A stretch of DNA of 54,241 bases from Robiginitomaculum sp. (GCA_021776595.1 JAJFFP010000035.1:1-54241), one strand, 5' to 3'. Shown: positions 9,332 through 18,200, numbered from the stretch's first letter. Program-made: numbers and translations. Notes: generated by a model from the letters alone, not told the origin.

Positions 9332-10264
9332 ATGTCTTTTGCACTGTCACAATATATTCCGCTAGGCACCAAAGTTCCGTTCGTGCAGATGCGGTTTATT
9401 GCCTTTGGCGTTTCGGCGGTGGCTATTGTGGTCTCAATGGCTGCGTATTTGATGCTGGGCTTGAATTTTGGCATTGATTTTCGCGGCGGTTCACAATTGC
9501 AAATTGAAACGCAAGGTCCCGCCAATCTGACTAAAATCCGCACCATTGTTTCAGATTTGAATCTGGGAGATGTGCAGGTGCAGCATTTTGGCAGTGATTC
9601 CATCGTGCGGATCCGCATTGAGCGTCAGGCCGGCGAAGGCACTGAGGGTGCCAATGCGCAACAGGCGGCCATTACCACGGTCAAAAAAGCACTGGATGCC
9701 AATATTGAGGGCGTAACCTATCGGGCAACCTCGGTCATCAGCCCAAAAGTTTCTGGCGAACTGGTCAATGCCGGTATCTATGCGGTGGTTGGTGCGCTGA
9801 TCTGTATGCTGATCTATATCTGGTTTCGCTTTGAATGGCAGTTTTCTGTCGGTGCCGTGGTGGCGCTGGCCCATGATGTGATTCTCACCATCGGGATGTT
9901 TTCCATCTCTCGCCTGGAATTTAACCTCTCAATCATTGCCGCGATCCTGACCATTGTGGGCTATTCGATGAACGATACGGTTGTGGTGTATGATCGTATT
10001 CGCGAGAATTTGCGCAAATACAAACGTATGTCTTTGATAGATGTGCTGAACCTGTCGATCAATGAAACGCTTTCGCGCACAACGATTACCTCGTTGACCA
10101 CCTTGCTGGCTTTACTGTCTCTCTTTTTCCTTGGCGGTGAGGTTTTGCGCGGCTTTTCGTTTGCCATGATCTGGGGTGTGGTGGTTGGCACCTATTCCTC
10201 GATTTTTGTGGCCGCCCCTATTTTGCTGATCCTTGGGGTTAATCGCGGCGAATTCGAGGAATGA
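9332..10264 (+). CDS. secF: Protein translocase subunit SecF
   Basis: 310 residues. The first helix (about 22-42) is followed by GIDFRGGSQLQIET, a short periplasmic domain and five more helices with the conserved YSMNDTVVVYDRIREN motif. It partners SecD. The Shine-Dalgarno AAGGA lies six bases before ATG 9332. It is the third gene of the yajC-secD-secF unit; 90 bases then separate it from the PuuD-like gene, which may be cotranscribed up to the terminator at 10991. Confidence 0.97.
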   Translation: MSFALSQYIPLGTKVPFVQMRFIAFGVSAVAIVVSMAAYLMLGLNFGIDFRGGSQLQIETQGPANLTKIRTIVSDLNLGDVQVQHFGSDSIVRIRIERQAGEGTEGANAQQAAITTVKKALDANIEGVTYRATSVISPKVSGELVNAGIYAVVGALICMLIYIWFRFEWQFSVGAVVALAHDVILTIGMFSISRLEFNLSIIAAILTIVGYSMNDTVVVYDRIRENLRKYKRMSLIDVLNLSINETLSRTTITSLTTLLALLSLFFLGGEVLRGFSFAMIWGVVVGTYSSIFVAAPILLILGVNRGEFEE

Positions 10265-10354
10265 AATAATTTCATTTTTACCGCTTGCGGCGGATTGACG
10301 CGCCCCCCCTGACATGCGTCATAATGCACATATTCAGTTTTCAAGGGGGTTCCT

Positions 10355-10966
10355 ATGGCTGGCATTCTTTCCAATCTTCGTTCGACCATTATTGTATCAC
10401 TTATTCTAAGTGTGCTGATGTATGCACTTTATTACGTCCTGTCGGGCAGTGCCTATGACGGCATGGCTGTGACCGTGGCTTTTCTGCGCTGGATACATGT
10501 TCTATCCGGCGTGATGTGGATTGGCCTTTTGTGGTATTTCAATTTTGTGCAAATCCCCAATATGGCAAAAATTCCTGATGAGCAAAAACCTGCCATTGGC
10601 AAGGTAATTGCCCCGGCGGCACTTTTCTGGTTTCGCTGGGGAGCGGCGGCAACCTTGATCACAGGTCTGCTATTGGCCGGTCATCGTGGTTATCTGGTGC
10701 AGACCTTGACCATTGGTGCCATGGACGGGTTTTCCAATGCACAGCATGTGTTTTTGGGCCTTGGCATGTGGATGGGCATTATTATGGCGTTTAATGTCTG
10801 GGTGATTATCTGGCCAAACCAGAAAATCGCTTTGGGCCTGATTGATGCGCCCGCCGAAGCCAAACCGGCAGCGGCGCGTATGGCCATGCTGTTTTCGCGC
10901 ACCAATACGCTGCTATCACTGCCTATGCTGGTGGCGATGGCCGGTTCGCAAACCTTGTTTGGTTAG
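10355..10966 (+). CDS. PuuD-type (urate oxidase N-terminal family) membrane protein
   Basis: 203 residues with about five transmembrane helices. The pattern RWIHVLSGVMWIGLLWYFNF, VQIPNMAKIPDEQKP and FNVWVIIWPNQK matches the membrane domain of PuuD-like urate hydroxylases (COG3748/Urate_ox_N). Characterised PuuD has an extra C-terminal cytochrome c domain of about 200 residues, which is absent here, so urate oxidation is doubtful. The conserved histidines in helices (WIHV, QHVFLG) could hold haem. It follows secF and is preceded by AAGGGGG upstream of the ATG. Family assignment is good; function is unknown. Confidence 0.7.
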   Translation: MAGILSNLRSTIIVSLILSVLMYALYYVLSGSAYDGMAVTVAFLRWIHVLSGVMWIGLLWYFNFVQIPNMAKIPDEQKPAIGKVIAPAALFWFRWGAAATLITGLLLAGHRGYLVQTLTIGAMDGFSNAQHVFLGLGMWMGIIMAFNVWVIIWPNQKIALGLIDAPAEAKPAAARMAMLFSRTNTLLSLPMLVAMAGSQTLFG

Positions 10967-10978
10967 CGCATTTTGCAG

Positions 10979-11944
10979 TTATTGATGAAGAACCCCGGTG
11001 CTTGCGCCGGGGTTTTTTATTACCGGTCGCAATCGCCGCCACAGGATGGTGGAGGCCAGCAGCGCCAGCCCGCCCTGAATAAAATTCTCTGCGCTCAGGG
11101 CCTTGGGCTGGGTGCTAAGCTCATACGCGCGGCTTAATCCGGCCAGCGGGTCCGAGGCTTCCCCGGTGCCTAAAATGAGAACCAGGGTGATGCCAAACAC
11201 CAGCGTATTAAATGCACCGTGCATACCGGCTGCGCCAATGATCGAGCGTTCATTAAGCGCATAAAGGCCCAGCATCAGCCCCATCAGGGTTATGGAAATG
11301 ATGGCCACCAGCCCGGCGTCGATATTTCCAAAGAAGAAGAAATGTATGTGCAGGGAGCCAAAAAAAATCGCACTGATCAGCAGCCCGACCGTGCGCCCAT
11401 GCCGCATGGCAATACTGGAAAGCAGCCAGCCACGGCAGATGATTTCCTCGGCGGCACTTTGCACCAGCAGTCCAAGGCCAAGTAGTCCGAGGACCATCAG
11501 GGTTGAAGGGCGCGATAGAACTTCCCAGGAAAAATGATCCACCGGGGTTTCGCTGATAGAGGACAAGCCACTTATCAGAATGGCCGCAAGCATCAAAAAG
11601 AGGGCAAAGACGGCACCCCAGAACAGGCCGCGCAGATAGCGCCGCCCGGCGCGTTGCCAGCTTATGCCGGCGCTGGCAAATGATCGTCGCTCCCGATATC
11701 GGATCCATACGAGTGCACAGGCGGCAAAAGTGCTGAACATCACATAAAGCGTTATAATGATGACCAGGCCCTGGACATTGGCGGGTTGTTCGGTCGTGCC
11801 GGCGAGCAAGGAAGGTGCCATAATGGCAAACACAAAAGGGATAGTGGCCAGATTACCAACCAGCCAAAATGCCCATAACAACAAAAATGCCGCCCATGCC
11901 GGGGTGGAACGTGCGTTTTCACCCGGTGCGGCAAAGACATTCAT
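10979..11944 (-). CDS. CPBP-family intramembrane metalloprotease (second copy)
   Basis: 321 residues with about eight membrane helices. The three CPBP/Abi motifs are intact: EEIICRG (Glu166, Glu167, Arg171), FGSLHIH (His199) and HGAFN (His242, Asn246). The family includes Rce1-type proteases and bacterial proteins linked to immunity or signalling peptides. It is the last gene of a five-gene operon; its ATG overlaps the stop of the preceding membrane protein by ATGA. The EE pair and first His fall at the same residue numbers as in the other CPBP gene of the operon, which points to duplication. Its final codons overlap the terminator of the convergent unit. Confidence 0.87.
   Translation of the reverse strand: MNVFAAPGENARSTPAWAAFLLLWAFWLVGNLATIPFVFAIMAPSLLAGTTEQPANVQGLVIIITLYVMFSTFAACALVWIRYRERRSFASAGISWQRAGRRYLRGLFWGAVFALFLMLAAILISGLSSISETPVDHFSWEVLSRPSTLMVLGLLGLGLLVQSAAEEIICRGWLLSSIAMRHGRTVGLLISAIFFGSLHIHFFFFGNIDAGLVAIISITLMGLMLGLYALNERSIIGAAGMHGAFNTLVFGITLVLILGTGEASDPLAGLSRAYELSTQPKALSAENFIQGGLALLASTILWRRLRPVIKNPGASTGVLHQ
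10991..11019 (+). terminator. Terminator of the yajC-secDF-PuuD unit, inside the 3' end of the opposing gene
   Basis: A 10-base-pair stem (AACCCCGGTG pairing with CGCCGGGGTT, loop CTTG) is followed by a run of T. It lies 24 bases past the stop of the PuuD-like gene and wholly inside the last codons of the convergent CPBP gene, which ends at 10979. Confidence 0.88.
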
Positions 11945-12996
11945 GAGGCCGGTTCAGTCTCGTCTGCATCGCCCTTATTGTCGCCATCACCCGATGGCTC
12001 TTTTTTGGCTTCTTCAGCTTCAGTAACCGGTGGCTCTTTGGGCGGTATTGCTGTGGGGGCGCTCTTGTCTTCTGGTTTGGCCTGCGCCAGAACCAGAGAT
12101 GCCCCTACGCCAGCCCCCATGGCATAGCGCAAATATTCCAGCGCCAGACCAGAAATTGTGAGGAGCAGCAAGGGCACCGCTGCCAATGCGATATAGGCGC
12201 GCACATTGGCCATATCAGGTTCCTGCACGCCGAACATGGCATAGCCAATGCCCAAAAATGGAAGGGAAACCAATAGCGCAAAAAACAAGATGGCGAGGGA
12301 AATGGCGAGAACCACAAAAAACTGCAAAAGGTAGGCCAGAAACAAGCCCCAGAAATGCCCTTTGCTGATCGCAAAGGTTTCAAACACCTGAATTTTTCCG
12401 CGCTGGACGGTCAGCGCCGGCGCAGGCGATAAGCGCACGACAAACCAGATAATGCCGCATAGCCAGATAACGCCGTAAATAATCGAGAGGATCAATGGCA
12501 GGCCGGCATTGCCGCCTTCTTTTAGTGCCACGGTAATACCAACGAGAATGCCAAAGGGTAATAAAGAGATAAGAATGGCCAGAAAAGTGATGATAGCGAT
12601 GGCGATCATCACCACCAGCACGTGTAATTCCTGTTCACCGAAGCGCAGGCCGAACCATTTTTTACTGGATTGCCCAAAAATCATCCAGCGCAACAGGGCG
12701 GTATAAATGGCAATGAAAAAGGGCAGAAAACCAATACTGGCCAACATGCCGACGGCCTGAAAATAATTGCCCATGGCCTGAATTTTCAAGGCAAATTCAG
12801 TTGATTTTTCATCCAGTGCAAAAAGCGCTGGCACCGCATCGATCATATAAGGGGCGGCAATCGCCAGAACGATGAATAGAAGAAGCAAGCGGATGACAAT
12901 ATAAACCGTTCCCAAGCGCCGCAAGGCCTTTGCATCATCGCGTTTCTCAAATACGAAAAAGGCGGCTCTGTCGGCTGAAAAGCTGCGATTACTCAT
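11941..12996 (-). CDS. Polytopic membrane protein with acidic tail, third paralogue of the CPBP operon
   Basis: 351 residues with about seven hydrophobic helices. The last 50 or so residues are a hydrophilic Pro/Glu/Asp-rich cytoplasmic-looking tail. Two short motifs are shared with the two other non-protease proteins of the operon: GLRFGEQELHV, and RLSPAPALTV followed by SKGHFWGLF. I do not recognise a named family; the fold resembles GDPD-membrane-domain or YciC-like bundles. It overlaps the upstream CPBP gene by 8 bases and the downstream one by 4, so translation is coupled. No catalytic motif is visible; a partner, adaptor or substrate of the proteases is inference. Confidence 0.75.
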   Translation of the reverse strand: MSNRSFSADRAAFFVFEKRDDAKALRRLGTVYIVIRLLLLFIVLAIAAPYMIDAVPALFALDEKSTEFALKIQAMGNYFQAVGMLASIGFLPFFIAIYTALLRWMIFGQSSKKWFGLRFGEQELHVLVVMIAIAIITFLAILISLLPFGILVGITVALKEGGNAGLPLILSIIYGVIWLCGIIWFVVRLSPAPALTVQRGKIQVFETFAISKGHFWGLFLAYLLQFFVVLAISLAILFFALLVSLPFLGIGYAMFGVQEPDMANVRAYIALAAVPLLLLTISGLALEYLRYAMGAGVGASLVLAQAKPEDKSAPTAIPPKEPPVTEAEEAKKEPSGDGDNKGDADETEPAS

Positions 12997-13933
12997 GGCC
13001 CTCTCCTTGCTTGCGCGGGCGTAAAAACCAGATAATACCTGCGGTCAGGACCAAGCTGACGATCAGGCTGCCTTCCGGCCCGAATGTGCCACCGGTTATC
13101 CAGGGTGCCACGCTCTCTCTGGCATCAAAATCCACCACCAAGGCCGGGGCATTGACGCTCATGCCGCTAACCTCAAGCCCAAAGCCCAGGCCCAACAACC
13201 AGTTCCAGGCGGCATGCCAGCCAAAAACGCCAAGCAGCGAGCCTTCGCGGATGGCATAAAATGATAAAAATATACCCACCAGCACAATATTGGCCATGGC
13301 GATCCAGTTTATATGGTCAAGGCCTTCATTGCCCAGATGCAGGGCCGCAAACACGGTGGAATTGACCAACACAGCAATGATAAGCCCAAAACGCGATGCC
13401 ATGGCCGACATGACCCAACCACGCATGAGGATTTCTTCGGTCGAGCCTTGCACAATAAAGCCGATCAGCAATAAGCCGATCATCAGCAGCGCCGGAGGCG
13501 ACTGCAGGGCGGGAGCAATGGCGGCAATGTCATAACCACCCAGGGCAAAAATGCTAAAGACCACAACCGCACAGAAAATCAGGCCCATGACAAGACCGCG
13601 CATAAATCGCGGCAAAGCCGCCCTGCCCACCAGCCCCATGCTGGCCAAAGGCCGGTTTTCAATAAACCGGACCCACAGTAAGGCGATTAAGGCCCCGGCA
13701 CCAAACACGAAAATCAGAAAATATAGCAAGGTCTTTGGTTCTGATAAACCACCTAGATCAATACCCAGGAGTTTTACCACAATGACGGCGCCAAGCCCTT
13801 GCCCCAGAAACATTACAATGACGGCAATCACCCAGACAAAGGCTACGTAGAGCGGATGCAGGCGTGGGCGCGGACCAAAACCACCAAATGGCTGTGCCTT
13901 TACGGGCCGGGTCTTTATTTCTGTGTCGCTCAT
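12989..13933 (-). CDS. CPBP-family intramembrane metalloprotease (first copy)
   Basis: 314 residues with eight predicted helices. Motifs: EEILMRG (Glu166, Glu167, Arg171), FAALHL (His199) and HAAWN (His240, Asn244); all catalytic positions of the CPBP glutamic/metal protease family are kept. It is the third gene of the operon, starting with an ATGA overlap with the preceding membrane protein and overlapping the next by 8 bases. Position-by-position agreement with the second CPBP gene suggests that a membrane-protein/CPBP gene pair was duplicated. The substrate is unknown. Confidence 0.87.
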   Translation of the reverse strand: MSDTEIKTRPVKAQPFGGFGPRPRLHPLYVAFVWVIAVIVMFLGQGLGAVIVVKLLGIDLGGLSEPKTLLYFLIFVFGAGALIALLWVRFIENRPLASMGLVGRAALPRFMRGLVMGLIFCAVVVFSIFALGGYDIAAIAPALQSPPALLMIGLLLIGFIVQGSTEEILMRGWVMSAMASRFGLIIAVLVNSTVFAALHLGNEGLDHINWIAMANIVLVGIFLSFYAIREGSLLGVFGWHAAWNWLLGLGFGLEVSGMSVNAPALVVDFDARESVAPWITGGTFGPEGSLIVSLVLTAGIIWFLRPRKQGEGHE

Positions 13934-14889
13934 GAGCCTTCTCCTGATTGAAATGAACGCGCCGCCTTGCTTTGCTGATAGGCAAAAAGGCTGGCGCCAT
14001 TATAGACGGTGGTTTGAAGGACATTGACAATTGATCCTGCGAGCAAGGCCCAGAAAAAAGCGATCAGGGTCAGTTTGCTAAGGAAGGTTTCCTTGAACAG
14101 GGTCAGGATGTCTTCGGGAGGCAATCCCTCCAGAATATTTGCATCGCCTAACCAGCCGGTTTGCGGTTGGGAATAAAACAGGATATTGGCCGGTGTGCTT
14201 ACCAACGCAGACAACAGACCAAAGATAACGATCAGAACGGCATAGCTTAGGAATAAAGTCCAGAAATGCCCGCGTGTCAGCCGCCAACTACCCAGCAGGC
14301 GCAACTTTTTTTCGGCAAAGGTCTGCGCAAAAGCCAGAGAAAACCGCACACCGATAAAGATCATTATGACTGGCAGGATGAAAAACGCTGCCAGCATCAG
14401 GCCAAGGGCCAGACCTTTGGCATCCATTTTTACGGCCAGGGTGATCAAGGCCGCGATGAGACCGGTTGGTAAAAACACAGTGAAAATCAGAACTAGCCAG
14501 AGCATAATATAAAGCCGGACTTCATCGGCACCAAAGCGAAAAGCAAAAAACTGTCCGCGCAGGCCTTTGCCCGTGTTAAAACGAAACAGGGCTGCGCTGG
14601 AAAGGGCTGAGGGAATAAAGGACACAATCATGATCCCAAGATAGCCCCAAAAGGCTGGCCATAACCTGGCGGGATCCGAGAAATGCTTCTGTTCTTCAAT
14701 CAGTTCCATAAACAGCGGCCCAAAAGCGTTGTAATATATCCAGAAGCCACCCCCGATAAAGAACAAGATGGCCAGCAGATAGGGGGTGCCTACCATTACC
14801 AAGAGGGTCCAGAATTTTGATTTTATGGGCTTGAAACCGGCGGCCAATACCTCGCCGACTTCCAGAGTCGGTTTTTGATCATTGCCCAT
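13930..14889 (-). CDS. Polytopic membrane protein, second paralogue of the CPBP operon
   Basis: 319 residues, about six helices, with a cytosolic N-terminus rich in charged residues. It shares with its two neighbours the motifs FAFRFGADEVRLY and RFSLAFAQTF...SWRLTRGHFWTLFLSY. These are the only strongly conserved stretches, so they probably mark the functional face. The start codon overlaps the upstream stop by one base (TAATG) and the stop overlaps the CPBP gene by ATGA. Membrane topology is certain; the family name is not. A GDPD-type membrane domain protein is an alternative description. Confidence 0.75.
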   Translation of the reverse strand: MGNDQKPTLEVGEVLAAGFKPIKSKFWTLLVMVGTPYLLAILFFIGGGFWIYYNAFGPLFMELIEEQKHFSDPARLWPAFWGYLGIMIVSFIPSALSSAALFRFNTGKGLRGQFFAFRFGADEVRLYIMLWLVLIFTVFLPTGLIAALITLAVKMDAKGLALGLMLAAFFILPVIMIFIGVRFSLAFAQTFAEKKLRLLGSWRLTRGHFWTLFLSYAVLIVIFGLLSALVSTPANILFYSQPQTGWLGDANILEGLPPEDILTLFKETFLSKLTLIAFFWALLAGSIVNVLQTTVYNGASLFAYQQSKAARSFQSGEGS

Positions 14890-15761
14890 TATATATCCTT
14901 TTTACTGGCGCGAAGCCCTCGATAGAAAGTGACATAAAGTCCGCTTCTTATGCCGTTTGCGGCTGGCCAGAGTATCGCAGAAAGCACGTAGAACCACAAT
15001 AAAGGTTTCAAGTCCGGTTGGCTTATGGTGACAGCGCCGGTTCCGGGCGCGGGCATGTTTTCCCAAAAAAAACGGACATACTGGAACATGCCGGGGGCCA
15101 GCAGCAGTAAAAAAGGTGTGCTGATCAGCGCCATAGCCAGTGCCATGCGCCAACCCTGTCCCTTGCTCCAGTTGGCAGCTTCAAAAATGACAACCCGTCC
15201 CTCGGCGATCACCGCCGGATAGGCCGGTGAAAACCGTGCCAGTGTGTATAGCCCAAGGGCCGCAACCCCCAGGCCAGCCAATACGGCGGCTATGAACCCG
15301 GTGGCTCCGGCATTGGCAAACGCGCTCGTGGGTTCTGCTTCCAAAATGGCCGGATCCACCACGGTGGCGACAACCGCACTTAGGGCAAATACCCCGGCCA
15401 TTGCCCCTAAAAAAATAATGAAAGCGGTGATGGCGCCAATGGCAAACATGGTCAGAAACAGGCGCAGCTCGTCCGTGCCAAATTGCAAACCCATAAACCC
15501 GGAAGAATTAATCCCAAGACCCTTGCGCAAATATGCTGCGAACAGCATGACCACCAAAGGGATCAGGGCCAGGCTGAGCATTGCCCCCAGGCCGTTTAGC
15601 GCCGGCATTTGCGGATAAAAGACAATCAGCCAGGTGCTGGCAATACTGGTGAACAAATATACCCCGCCGATTTTGTAAATCCAGGCAAGGTTTCGCTTCA
15701 AAAAAACGAAAGCAGACACCACACATTGCATTACTGGCACATGTTCATTCGGGTTGGTCAT
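14889..15761 (-). CDS. Polytopic membrane protein, first gene of the CPBP operon
   Basis: 290 residues with about six helices. It carries GLQFGTDELRLF and RFSPAYPAVIAEGRVV...NWSKGQGWRM, the same two motifs as the other non-protease genes in this operon, though more diverged. It is the promoter-proximal gene; upstream are AAGGGGAG, about 12 bases before the ATG, and a TTGACT box (minus strand, near 15815-15820) that could be the -35 element. It is transcribed divergently from the His-rich membrane protein at 15911. Function is unknown; context says it works with two intramembrane proteases. Confidence 0.75.
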   Translation of the reverse strand: MTNPNEHVPVMQCVVSAFVFLKRNLAWIYKIGGVYLFTSIASTWLIVFYPQMPALNGLGAMLSLALIPLVVMLFAAYLRKGLGINSSGFMGLQFGTDELRLFLTMFAIGAITAFIIFLGAMAGVFALSAVVATVVDPAILEAEPTSAFANAGATGFIAAVLAGLGVAALGLYTLARFSPAYPAVIAEGRVVIFEAANWSKGQGWRMALAMALISTPFLLLLAPGMFQYVRFFWENMPAPGTGAVTISQPDLKPLLWFYVLSAILWPAANGIRSGLYVTFYRGLRASKKDI

Positions 15762-15910
15762 GGATGATTCTGGCTCCCCTTATCGTTATTCGATATGGGC
15801 GTGGTTTGCCCGAAAAGTCAACCGAAAAACCGCCTTGTCGATGGGTGATGTAAGCACTTTTTAACCCATACGGCGCAGCCTGCGCAGACGTTCCACTTGC
15901 GGAGAATGTC

Positions 15911-17008
15911 ATGGCCATTGCCGAACCGGATTTTACCAAAGCCCAATCGGGCCAGTCTTGGTTTGGCACCTTTATGATCGAACTTAAAAATCCGGCGCGG
16001 GCCATTTATTCCCCTTTATTTGATGCGTTGATATTTTTTGGCTCACCATTGTTGTGTCTGTTACTGGTGCTGGGTCTGGCGCAAACCCCGCTATGGGAAA
16101 TACAGGAAATTCCATTTCACGAAGATGATGCGATCTTGAATACATTTGGCGGGGTGCTTACGGCCTCGCATTTGTTTGCCGTGTTTTATCGCTCGCATGG
16201 CAATGCGCAGGTGTTCTGGCGCTGGCCATTGCGTTTTACCCTGGTGCCGGTGGTGTTGTTCTTTTCGCTGGGTCTTATGCCATGGTTCATGGTGGTGATG
16301 TCCGTTACGGCAACGTTTTGGGATGTTTATCATTCCTCCATGCAAACCTTCGGGCTGGGCCGTATTTATGACATGAAGGCGGGTAATCCACCCAATGCCG
16401 GGCGGTTGCTGGATAGCTGGATCAATCTGGTGTTTTACGCCGGGCCGATCGCGGCGGGGGCGGCGCTTATGGATCATGTGGAGGATTTTGGCGAGTTTAA
16501 TGATATCGGCTGGGCGGCACTGGCGGCTTTTCCCCAAACGGTCGAGGGCGTGGCCGGCATTATTCGTTTTTGGGTCATTGCGGCATCTTTGGTCATGGTC
16601 GGCATCTATGTTTACGGCTATTGGCGGCTGGCCCGGCAGGGGTATAAAATTTCCGCGCATAAAGTCATGCTGCTGGCCAGCACCGCGATCACCTCGATTA
16701 TTGCCTGGGGATTTAACCCGTTTTTTATTGCCTTTGTGGTGATGAATGCGTTTCACGCCATACAGTATTTCGCCATTGTCTGGCTCAAGGAAGGCAAAAA
16801 CCTGAGACAGCGAACAGGCCTGGATAAATCCCGCCATAAAAAATGGCTGCCTTTTGTGCTCTTCTTGCTGCCGCCCATAGCTTACGGCATTGTGCAGGAA
16901 TACATTGAGGTGCCCTCGAACTGGCTTTATGCCTTTGTGCTTACCGTAGTTATTTTACACTTCTGGTATGATGGCTTCATCTGGTCGGTTCGTAAAAAAC
17001 ATGTTTGA
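15911..17008 (+). CDS. Histidine-rich polytopic membrane protein of unknown function
   Basis: 365 residues with eight or nine helices. Conserved-looking His motifs sit at helix ends: ASHLFAVFYRSHGN, WDVYHSSMQTFGLGRIYD, NAFHAIQYFAIVW and LHFWYDGFIWSV. The spacing is reminiscent of membrane di-iron or carotenoid-cleaving (Brp/Blh-like) enzymes, but I cannot assign it to either. The start is well supported: GGAG lies six bases before ATG 15911. The gene is alone on its strand, divergent from the CPBP operon and convergent with the TonB-C gene, whose stop is only 13 bases away. A metal-dependent membrane oxidoreductase is a guess from the histidines. Confidence 0.7.
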   Translation: MAIAEPDFTKAQSGQSWFGTFMIELKNPARAIYSPLFDALIFFGSPLLCLLLVLGLAQTPLWEIQEIPFHEDDAILNTFGGVLTASHLFAVFYRSHGNAQVFWRWPLRFTLVPVVLFFSLGLMPWFMVVMSVTATFWDVYHSSMQTFGLGRIYDMKAGNPPNAGRLLDSWINLVFYAGPIAAGAALMDHVEDFGEFNDIGWAALAAFPQTVEGVAGIIRFWVIAASLVMVGIYVYGYWRLARQGYKISAHKVMLLASTAITSIIAWGFNPFFIAFVVMNAFHAIQYFAIVWLKEGKNLRQRTGLDKSRHKKWLPFVLFLLPPIAYGIVQEYIEVPSNWLYAFVLTVVILHFWYDGFIWSVRKKHV

Positions 17009-17021
17009 GTGAGCCGCTTCC

Positions 17022-18110
17022 TTAATGTGCCATCTGAAACAGGAAAGGCGTGTGGATGAAATTGCGGCATTTTAACGGAACACCTGGCAAGGGTTCAGCT
17101 CTCCAGCTTGGCACCACTTGCGCAGCAAATTTGCCAAACATGGGCATGGGCACTTCTGCAGCCACCTTAACGTCAGTCGGTATTCCGTCTTCACCCAATG
17201 TAAACTGAATAAGGGCGGCGCCATTATAGCCTTTTTTAGCCAGATTTTTTGGATATTCGGGTTCTTTGCGGCTTATCCATTTCACGTTCGGACAATTCTC
17301 CGGTCGTGAATTCAAAATGGATGTATCGATATTGATCAATTTCTTTTTCGAAACACCGCGCGAGTTTTGCATGGATTGCGCCGCCATGCCCCAGGCGATG
17401 GCATACGAAACAACCGGGTTTAATGGACCCTCTCTTGCGGGTTCGGTAAGATCAATAATTGTCTGTAATTCTTTCTTCGCTTCTTCTATTTCCCTAAAAT
17501 CTGACTGAATTAATATTGCTGAGGCATTAAACAGTTTGATCGACGCCAGGGTTGGCGCTTCGTTCATTTCCAGTAACTGATAAGCGGCATTAGCGGCCTT
17601 GGCTTCTTTGCGTGTTAATTTCCAGTATTTCTGGTTACTGGCATCGCGCATTAATTCAAAATGGGACCGAAATACCGGATAGTTCATCTCCAGCCCCGCT
17701 AATTCAAAGGCATTCAGGGCACGGTTCAGAGTCCGGCGGGTGTTTTTCTGTGGCTTGTTCATAAAACTGGTCAGGGCCATCAGCACCTGGGCGTTTTGTA
17801 ATGCCAGCGCCGCATCGGAAGACGTCCTGGTCAAATTATAGGCGCGTTTGGCCGGTTTTGATGCGTCCGCATCAGGCAGATAACGCACCCTGAGCTCGGC
17901 CAGATTATAGGCCAAAATGGCGCTATATCGCTCATTATTTGCTTCTTCTGCGGCTTTCCAGGCTTTGTTTCCTTCACGATCGGCAGAGATAATATCACCA
18001 CGTTCCAGTGCCGCCAGATAGGCTTTATAGGCTTCGACCATTGGCGAGGCCGCAAAGCCAGCCCCGGTTGTAAACATAAGCACAATGATTATCAGATCTG
18101 CAAAACGCAT
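17022..18110 (-). CDS. Exported helical-repeat protein with TonB C-terminal domain
   Basis: 362 residues. A signal peptide ([10 protein letters not shown]... ending GFA) leads to about 230 residues of mainly helical, TPR-like sequence. A TonB C-terminal domain follows at about 275-345: [43 protein letters not shown]. This organisation, with no membrane anchor or Pro linker, points to a periplasmic scaffold or binding protein rather than a TonB motor partner. An AGGATC box precedes the ATG, and a good promoter lies 34-63 bases upstream. The protein is the second orphan TonB-C protein in this window. Confidence 0.75.
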   Translation of the reverse strand: MRFADLIIIVLMFTTGAGFAASPMVEAYKAYLAALERGDIISADREGNKAWKAAEEANNERYSAILAYNLAELRVRYLPDADASKPAKRAYNLTRTSSDAALALQNAQVLMALTSFMNKPQKNTRRTLNRALNAFELAGLEMNYPVFRSHFELMRDASNQKYWKLTRKEAKAANAAYQLLEMNEAPTLASIKLFNASAILIQSDFREIEEAKKELQTIIDLTEPAREGPLNPVVSYAIAWGMAAQSMQNSRGVSKKKLINIDTSILNSRPENCPNVKWISRKEPEYPKNLAKKGYNGAALIQFTLGEDGIPTDVKVAAEVPMPMFGKFAAQVVPSWRAEPLPGVPLKCRNFIHTPFLFQMAH

Positions 18111-18143
18111 GATCCTGCCCCCATTTTATTTCCACCCGCCTGT

Positions 18144-18173
18144 ATAATAGGATGCGCACGGGGCTTGACGCAA
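18144..18173 (-). promoter_or_regulatory. Candidate sigma-70 promoter of the TPR/TonB-C gene
   Basis: On the minus strand TTGCGT (18168-18173) and TATTAT (18144-18149) are separated by 18 bases, with transcription expected to start about 27 bases before the ATG. The overlapping plus-strand TTGACG at 18165 could serve the divergent trmFO, but its -10 box is poor. Confidence 0.45.
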
Positions 18174-18200
18174 GACGGGTGGGGCACAATACCCGCGCTG

